Below are positions 17,375 to 22,856 of a stretch of DNA of 22,856 nt, in pieces (positions within the stretch are counted from its first letter, which is position 1; every line of letters starts with the position of its first letter). The DNA is from Thalassiosira profunda (Eukaryota > Bacillariophyta > Thalassiosirophyceae > Thalassiosirales > Thalassiosiraceae), in the NCBI GenBank assembly GCA_036939355.1, contig JALLAP010000173.1, positions 1-22,856 on the forward strand, given 5' to 3'. Position numbers and translations under genes: made by a program. Below the pieces are notes generated by a model. The model ran no database searches. It was not told where the DNA came from and worked only from the letters and a program-made list of their open reading frames with translations.

Positions 17375-17651
17375 ATGCGACGAGACGACGCCAAGAAGAG
17401 ACTTCGCCGCCAAGAGCACAAGATGAGACACACACTTGCACACACGCACGAGGACCCGGAGGAGGTGGAGAAACGGTACGTAGCACGAGGTCAATTGGAT
17501 TCGCGATGCTGCGCTTTGCGGGGCAGCGATTAGTCTCGCCACGGGGTGGCCAGGTGGTCATCAGCCCAGGCTGATGGCCGCTTGGCATTTGTTTAACGGA
17601 CGGAGGCGTACGGTGGAAGTGTCACAGTTCTTTGCCAAACTACGGCACTGA
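17375..17651 (+). CDS. Candidate small spliced gene, 60-residue basic protein (exon-like block B)
   Basis: A 110-base exon (17366-17475) is flanked by CCTGCAG and GTACGTAG. Joining it to 17570-17651 by a 94-base GT-AG intron (17476-17569, ending GCCCAG) gives a continuous frame from the ATG at 17375. The product begins MRRDDAKKRLRRQEHKMRHT, continues EDPEEVEKRLMAAWHLFNGR and ends VSQFFAKLRH. The helix-forming, charged character and the clean frame across the splice suggest real coding. An upstream exon ending ...ATGAG at 17262 (donor GTAAGAAC; intron 17263-17365) would join in frame and lengthen the protein, or be 5' untranslated. No family is recognised. The gene is plus-strand, so it would converge with the methyltransferase and diverge from block A. 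No protein homology is known to me, so this stays tentative. Confidence 0.35.
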
Positions 17652-18234
17652 GATGCATTCGTTGGTTCGGCCCTGGCTCGAGCATCAGCAGCAGTGGACC
17701 ATTTCGGAAGGCAAACGTAGGTTCTTGAATCTGGGGACAACGGCGCGCCACAAAGAGCTCTCGACGACCTGAACCAGACAACGGCGAGGAGGAGGCTCAT
17801 TCGGAAACGCCAAGGCTAACAGCGCACGGAACATTGGATATCGGACCTTTGCAAGGGGTTGGCATCCTACTCTCATTTCATTTCGCGGAGAAGCTATCTG
17901 CCCAGATGAATCGTTTGGGCAGCTTCGACATTCAACAATCATCATTCCCCTGCAACCAGAGCACGGAAGAAGAACATTGAGCGTGTTACTTATTGATACG
18001 CTATTACACAACAATACTATCGCAATGACACATCTGGGCGATCTGCAGTCGCCCTATCAATGCAGTGAACCGAAGGACAATCAACAATAAGAAACAAACA
18101 CTTTAGGCTGTTGTCCAACGGACTACCAGAGAGGGCCTCCTTGATGCGTCGGGGTTGCACGTAACCATTGCAACGCAACTGATATGCATTCTCATCTTCT
18201 CCACACTGCGAAACGCTCTCCCACAGAGACCCGG

Positions 18235-20002
18235 TTAGAGTGTCGTCGGTACCGACATAGCCTCCAAAACCTCCGCGTATGCCTGTGTCCAACCCCCAGC
18301 CTCATCTCTGACAACGAGGGGAGATCTAATAACTCCATCGCATCTCGGGGCGTTGTTGTGTGAATTGGTTGCATCGGTTTGCCTCCTCTTCATAACATAA
18401 ACTGCAAAGAGATTGTCATCCTTCTTCGCTCCTCCTTTGACTGGCCAGACACAATGGATGGTCAATCCTGCATCCTCTGCTCCTTGATAGACCCGGTCGT
18501 TGTTCAGCCAATTCTCGCACACGGCAAATAGTCCCTCGGGCTGCAGCATTGCTGACGCGGCACGACAATATGTTTCCACTCCGCCGCGGAATTCACACCT
18601 GGCTGGTGCCGACTGCATTGATGTCGGCATTCCACCCTGCTCGATTACTGCGGCGGTGATCCTCTCATCTTTGCCATTGGCAGCCGTTGCTGCGTTCTGG
18701 TCGTTACCAATGCTAGCTTTGGAAGCAGTGAAGCCCACCCGGAAGTAGGGCGGAGTGCCAGTAATCAGGTCATACCGCTTGGCGGCCACATCTTTAATGT
18801 CGAAAGACCCATCATTTTCCTGCCCTCCATCCGCCGCTGAAGTATTTGGGCCTTTTGTTTTGGCCCATGGCACCAGATCGCGGAAGTCGCCCTGCGCTAT
18901 CTGGACATCGTGGTTCATCGCCGGGCCATCGGCTTGATCTGCCAAGCCGCCGGTGTACACCTTTCCCCGGAACTCGACGGTTTCCAGGTTGAATGAAAGA
19001 GAGCGCCTTGCCAACCCCACTGCCTCGGACCGCGCTTCAACTCCAGCTGCCTCCATATTATACCTCTCGCCACTCAATTTTGACAAGAGGTACCACGAGA
19101 CCATTTGCAACACCGACCCGTTTCCTGTCCACAGATCGAGATACCGAATGGTTCTCGTCTTTCCTGCATTGTTTTCCCATTTACCTTCAATTGACGAAAC
19201 AAAAGAAGAGGCAGCGACGTAGGCCGTGACCAAATCGTCGGTTGTCCACCGATGGCTGGCCACTTTTTGAAGGATCCTCCACCGGCCGACGAGGTTGCAC
19301 AGCTGCTCCCCTGGATTGACGGGTACCCACCCAGGCAATCGACTTTGGTTTGCGTCTGTTGGCATGGCGATTGCAACATCCTCGCGCCGAGTATCGTAGT
19401 CGTCGTCACGGCCATTGGCCTGGGCCAAGAAATCAACTGCACGGCCCACACCGTCATCATTCATGCCGGTTTCTCCGTCTCCATAAGTCGAGCCGTCTAG
19501 GTAGGCCCGCGCCGCTTGCACCGCGGGAGGAACGTGGCCGCACTCCTTCCACCCCCTCGGCTGCCTTCGTCGCGCGGTGATGGCGCCCGGCTGAGTTTGA
19601 GACTGGAGGTACTTTGCTCGGACGGGCAGGTGCCCCGCACCTTTGCAGACGGGGCACGTCCGCTGCTTCTGCTGCTCGGAGACCGATGCACCTTGCTCTC
19701 CTTTGTCTCCGGCATCCTCCTCGCGCCGCTGCTTTTTGCGCAGCGGCAGAGACCGCGAGCCCTTGCACTTCCAGCAGGTTGGCCCCTTCTCCTCGCCCGC
19801 TGCGCTGGAAGACCATCTGCAAAGGAACAGTAATACGTGTGTGAGTGTGATGGATGGGCGAGATCGAAGATGGACATCAGATGTGCGCGTTTGACATGAA
19901 ACCTAAAGATTCGCCCGATCGAGCCAGCACCACTCACCCGGGGGCGTCGCTCTCCGCCGACGCCGTTCCCTGGGGGACGAAACGTAGGGCGGCGTTCGAC
20001 AT
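18235..20002 (-). CDS. Zinc-ribbon plus TrmN6-like SAM-dependent methyltransferase
   Basis: Exon 1 (20002-19938) encodes MSNAALRFVPQGTASAESDA. The intron 19817-19937 (GTGAGT...TTGCAG, 121 bases, phase 2) joins it to a long exon 2; the product has 548 residues. Two Cys pairs, C36-W-K-C39 and C76-P-V-C79 (each followed by KG), form a DnaJ-like zinc-ribbon arrangement. Then come EQLCNLVGRWRILQKVASHRW and TTDDLVTAYVAAS, and a Rossmann methyltransferase: motif I LDLWTGNG (249-255), acidic loop GVEARSEAVGLARRS, and TGTPPYF (T376-P-P-Y379) in place of the usual NPPY. CEFRGGVETYCRAASAML and LFAVCENWLNNDR complete the fold. TPPY proteins of this type resemble tRNA1(Val) A37 N6-methyltransferase (TrmN6), so an N6-adenine target is inferred. 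Trp251 occupies the first Gly position of motif I. The start is 165 bases from the divergent DUF2817 gene. Confidence 0.82.
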
Positions 20003-20167
20003 GGCGGCGGCGCGTCGTTACTTTGATGGGAGCGGTGCAGCCCATTCAACGATCAACGAGTGGTTGTGGGCGGATTTGCCTCAAGCAAATCAGAGAATTT
20101 TATATCGTACAGCAACTCTCAACTTGCATGAACAGGAGACTGCTCGCATCACTGCTGTGGACGGGGA

Positions 20168-21790
20168 ATGGCCACGTCCGGAGCCTCCTCGGTGCGCCGC
20201 CACGTCCTCGCGGCGCTTGGCCTCGCCGCCCTCGGTCACATCGCCTACATTCACACCCTCGACGCGCCGAAGCCCGTTTATCACTGTCCTCTGGATAGCG
20301 ACGGGCTCGCCCATCACTGGGCGGACGAGAACTGCTATTGGAGCTCGTCCTACGCCGAGGCCCGAGAGAAGTTCGTCGCGTTGGGAAATAGATTGAGGGA
20401 GCAGGTGCACCAGTCGAGGAACGAGGGCGCGCTGAAAGTTTTGGTGGCTCAGAGCATGCAGTACGATATTGGCGCCGAGGACTTTGCAACTCACATCAAA
20501 TCGTTGCAGGGTAACGATGTCGAGCCCCAAACGATATTTCCGGGGAGCAACACTGTCGATGCGCTGCTTTTGACCATACGAGGCAAGGGTAAGGGTGACG
20601 GGGAGAATGTCGATATCATACACAGCTCCGGCACTCACGGAGTTGAGGGGTATTTGGGATCGGCGGTACAATTGCGGTTCCTCCACGAATTGTTTCTAGA
20701 GAACCAAAATCTACACAGGTCGCCCGATAACAGCGGCCGGGTGCGAAAGATTTTGCTGATTCACTCTGTCAATCCGTACGGAATGCGGCATCACCGACGA
20801 ACCAATGAGAACAATGTCGACTTGAATAGAAACGTGCTGGACGACGAGACGTGGAGCGAGGTGTTAAAGAGAGATCCCAACTATGTCGGTGCAGTTGACG
20901 GAGATTGGACGCTCAATCCTTTTGTGCCTATCAACGAGGAAGGAGAGTTGTTCTCGTGGGCGGATGCGGCGAGGCGGGGAGGTTTCGAGGGAGACACGAC
21001 AAGACTGGAGCGACGGGACGAAGAGGTTGCAAAAGCTGCATCGGGAGGAGATAATGGGGCAAAGAAAAATGCTCTTGCATTGCTGGATGAGCGACCGAAT
21101 GAAGTGGTCGCGTGGCTGGAAGAAAAGAAAACCATCCTGATGGTGACTGCATCTGTTCTGTACCAGATCGCTGTCCAGGGCTTTGTCAACGGAAAGCGGA
21201 TGTTGGTCTCGCCACAATACCACAAGCCGTCCGGGATCTCCTACGGAGGTTTCAAGCTGGAAAACTCGATCCTGGCGGTGCAACACGCCATCAACGAGTT
21301 TGCTGCCTTTGACGCGGAGAAGGATCGCGTCCTTTGGATCGACGTGCACACTGGCCTGGGACGATTTGGTGACTACACCACATTGATGAAGGGCAACTGG
21401 GGCAAGGGCATGTCGGATGAGGGCTCGAGAGATTCAGATGCAAAACACGCCTGGATCGCTACGTTCCAATCGCGCCTTGCCGCGGCCGGGATGGGCCAGG
21501 GCGCGTCCTACGATCCCGGCGTGAGCGCGGGGTACGACGCATCAATCGGGTTCGTGACGGATGCGGTCCTCTGCCCGCCGCCAATGTGCCTGGGGCTGAA
21601 CCAGGAGTTTGGCACGCGACCCGGCGCCGCGATGGCCGTTGCGCTGATTGTGGAGAATAGTGGGTTCAATTCGCCGCCAAGGAGGTACGGCGCACTTACA
21701 AGTTGGGCCTTTTACCCGAAACGGCTGAGCTGGAGGAGAAAGACGTTGCGTGGAGGCATGGAAATGCTGCGGGCAGCATTGGACTTCTAG
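20168..21790 (+). CDS. Membrane-anchored DUF2817 (M14-like zinc hydrolase) protein
   Basis: DUF2817 proteins belong to the zinc carboxypeptidase/aspartoacylase-like fold; their substrate is unknown. The 540-residue intronless product starts with an uncleaved-looking or signal segment (about residues 12-31, HVLAALGLAALGHIAYIHTL). The metal-site motifs are complete: SGTHGVEG with H157 and E160, the third ligand H394 in WIDVHTGLG, and a catalytic-type E480 in NQEFGTRPG. The NPYGMRHHRRTNENNVDLNRN motif (about 200-220) is the Arg/Asn substrate-carboxylate region of the family. A charged insert (about 265-315, EGDTTRLERRDEEVAKAASG) separates it from the PSGISYGGFKLENSI region. The length slightly exceeds bacterial members, mainly through this insert and the anchor. 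Active-site residues are present, so it should be catalytic. The location is probably the endomembrane system or the cell surface. Confidence 0.85.
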   Translation: MATSGASSVRRHVLAALGLAALGHIAYIHTLDAPKPVYHCPLDSDGLAHHWADENCYWSSSYAEAREKFVALGNRLREQVHQSRNEGALKVLVAQSMQYDIGAEDFATHIKSLQGNDVEPQTIFPGSNTVDALLLTIRGKGKGDGENVDIIHSSGTHGVEGYLGSAVQLRFLHELFLENQNLHRSPDNSGRVRKILLIHSVNPYGMRHHRRTNENNVDLNRNVLDDETWSEVLKRDPNYVGAVDGDWTLNPFVPINEEGELFSWADAARRGGFEGDTTRLERRDEEVAKAASGGDNGAKKNALALLDERPNEVVAWLEEKKTILMVTASVLYQIAVQGFVNGKRMLVSPQYHKPSGISYGGFKLENSILAVQHAINEFAAFDAEKDRVLWIDVHTGLGRFGDYTTLMKGNWGKGMSDEGSRDSDAKHAWIATFQSRLAAAGMGQGASYDPGVSAGYDASIGFVTDAVLCPPPMCLGLNQEFGTRPGAAMAVALIVENSGFNSPPRRYGALTSWAFYPKRLSWRRKTLRGGMEMLRAALDF

Positions 21791-21984
21791 TCGACCGATT
21801 TGCAATCATCTCCCGTGTTGCGATCAGCAGTTTGGCCTTTATCTTTACATATGCAAAATGTATGGTCGCGGCCTCACTCAATGATAATATATGAAGTGAT
21901 CTTGCCTCATAGCTGACGGTGGTATGCTCGGCGGTGGAGAGACTGAAATCAGTAGCGGGAATAGCTCTGGATCCTCCTCTTTCC

Positions 21985-22856
21985 TCAATGGCACCCATTT
22001 GGCGGACACGGAGGCCCGCAAGGATTGTGAGTCATGAGCATTGGCGTCGCCCAATTTTCTCCCTTGTTCGCCTGATACTTGCCCATATTGCAATTGCCCG
22101 CCCGCGAGTATCGACAGACCTGCACGCGGCACATGCCGCCATTGGCCATGACCTTCTCGCTCTCGGCGCACCCCATGTAGATCGACGAAGCCCAAAGGCC
22201 TTGCGTGAAGTGGGCATTGTCTGGGTACGGCCACGTCTCTTCCCTCTCGAACCACCGCCGGCAGATGTTTTCCACAGGGTACAGCTGTCCCCACTTCCCG
22301 GTGCCAGTGTTCTTACAGAGATTTTCTCCCTGAATGACCCCGGGTTCGTGCTTGATTCCCTGGACGTTGCAGTCCTTGAGAAGTTCGTTGGCCCAAGATT
22401 GGGCGTCTTCTTGTAGCGAGAAATCGTACTCCATTGGGACGTACTTCGAATTGAACCGCTCCTCGTGGTATTGTTTGCGCCTCCAGTTGTGAGCCTCCCA
22501 GTACTGCAGTTCCCTTGTTGACAATTGATTGAAGCGCGTGTGATATCCGACGATGATGGTGTGCTCGACCTTTTTGCCATAGGTGAAGTCCGATCCGTAC
22601 AGGCTGAGATGGTCGTCGATGTAAACCTCGTACCGTCCGTCTCCCTGCGCTCCACAACAGATGCCGTCGCCGACGACGTCAGTCATGGTGAACTTATAGC
22701 TGCCGTATGGAAGGCAGGCGGCGACGTCGTCCCTCGAATTGGCGCCGTAGCTCCCTTTCTGCTTTGACATTCTCGGCACGACCTGGTTGTTGTCCATCCG
22801 CCGCAGCTCCCACGAGTTCTCCGCGCCGTACTTGTCGCACAGAATCTTGATGCGCA
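21985..22856 (-). CDS. GDGICC-motif and CAP/SCP-domain secreted protein (5' end beyond window)
   Basis: The N-terminus lies outside the window; 289 residues are visible. The first part, ILCDKYGAENSWEL...CLPYGSYKFTMTDVVGDGICCG..GRYEVYID, is a beta-rich, Cys-containing module with the GDGICCG motif. I know this module as widespread in algal and stramenopile secreted proteins and often repeated; more copies may precede it. The C-terminal domain is a CAP (PR-1/SCP) domain: AHNWRRKQYHEERF (His-bearing first helix), QGENLCKNT, the CAP1 signature NAHFTQGLWASSIYMGC, and the CAP2 region VCRYSRAGNCNMGKY. It ends in a Pro/Cys-rich tail, PCGPPCPPNGCH. CAP proteins are extracellular, disulphide-bonded, and bind lipids or act in defence and adhesion. 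The stop is 194 bases from the end of the DUF2817 gene. Confidence 0.85.
   Translation of the reverse strand, partial: RIKILCDKYGAENSWELRRMDNNQVVPRMSKQKGSYGANSRDDVAACLPYGSYKFTMTDVVGDGICCGAQGDGRYEVYIDDHLSLYGSDFTYGKKVEHTIIVGYHTRFNQLSTRELQYWEAHNWRRKQYHEERFNSKYVPMEYDFSLQEDAQSWANELLKDCNVQGIKHEPGVIQGENLCKNTGTGKWGQLYPVENICRRWFEREETWPYPDNAHFTQGLWASSIYMGCAESEKVMANGGMCRVQVCRYSRAGNCNMGKYQANKGENWATPMLMTHNPCGPPCPPNGCH

Larger units (their letters stand above)
16422..18234. other. 1.8 kb convergent gap with an inverted pair of exon-like blocks
   Basis: This is by far the longest gap between convergent stops (others are 32-323 bases). It contains no long gene. Two homologous blocks lie in opposite orientation (16598-16867 read on minus; 17366-17651 read on plus), with hairpins at 16971-17000 and 17556-17579. 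A 193-codon frame at 16683-17261 (plus) has no recognisable features. From 17652 to 18234 I see nothing. Confidence 0.6.

Noticed and set aside
17041..17574. A 177-codon plus-strand frame in the 1.8 kb gap
   Set aside because: It reads through the splice borders of block B in a frame not supported by the terminal exon. Only its first part may be a 5' exon.

Overview
This is nuclear DNA of a eukaryote, most likely a photosynthetic stramenopile (diatom or relative). Seven genes are split by short GT-AG introns (77-277 bases). The products are eukaryotic: a Trf4-type poly(A) polymerase, complex I subunit NDUFB9, TOM7, a PAP/fibrillin-like protein. Four proteins begin with a signal peptide followed by a phenylalanine at the predicted cleavage site (the 'ASAFAP' type of presequence), which is how secondary red-lineage plastids import proteins. 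The species cannot be fixed from the window.

Layout, left to right: (1) Trf4/PAPD5-like poly(A) polymerase, minus, cut by the window start; (2) NDUFB9, plus; (3) two-CBS-domain protein, minus; (4) TOM7-like, plus; (5) plastid-targeted dehydroascorbate reductase (DHAR), minus, interrupted by an assembly join; (6) CCA-adding enzyme with a long N-terminal extension, plus; (7) unknown plastid protein, minus; (8) one-pass membrane protein with an unresolved frame change, plus; (9) 102-residue plastid protein, minus; (10) PAP/fibrillin-like plastid protein, plus; (11) unknown 518-residue protein, minus; (12) basic, disordered, nuclear-looking protein, plus; a 1.8 kb gap holding an inverted pair of exon-like blocks; (13) zinc-ribbon plus TrmN6-like methyltransferase, minus; (14) membrane-anchored DUF2817 metallohydrolase-like protein, plus; (15) GDGICC-motif/CAP-domain secreted protein, minus, cut by the window end.

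The most striking global property is that all 15 genes strictly alternate strand, giving seven divergent pairs and seven convergent pairs. Six of the seven convergent gaps are short (32-323 bases), so 3' transcript ends are likely to overlap. The one long convergent gap (1.8 kb) contains two diverged copies of a 110-base exon-like block in opposite orientation, which would keep the alternation going if both are genes. Functionally the window mixes RNA 3'-end enzymes, mitochondrial parts (NDUFB9, TOM7) and plastid proteins. It is not an operon-like pathway cluster.

Other structures: a MITE-like element (26-base perfect terminal inverted repeats with 7-base direct repeats) between genes 9 and 10; a sequence block shared by several divergent promoters; and a 72-base duplication around a single N at 4396 that is almost certainly an assembly artefact.
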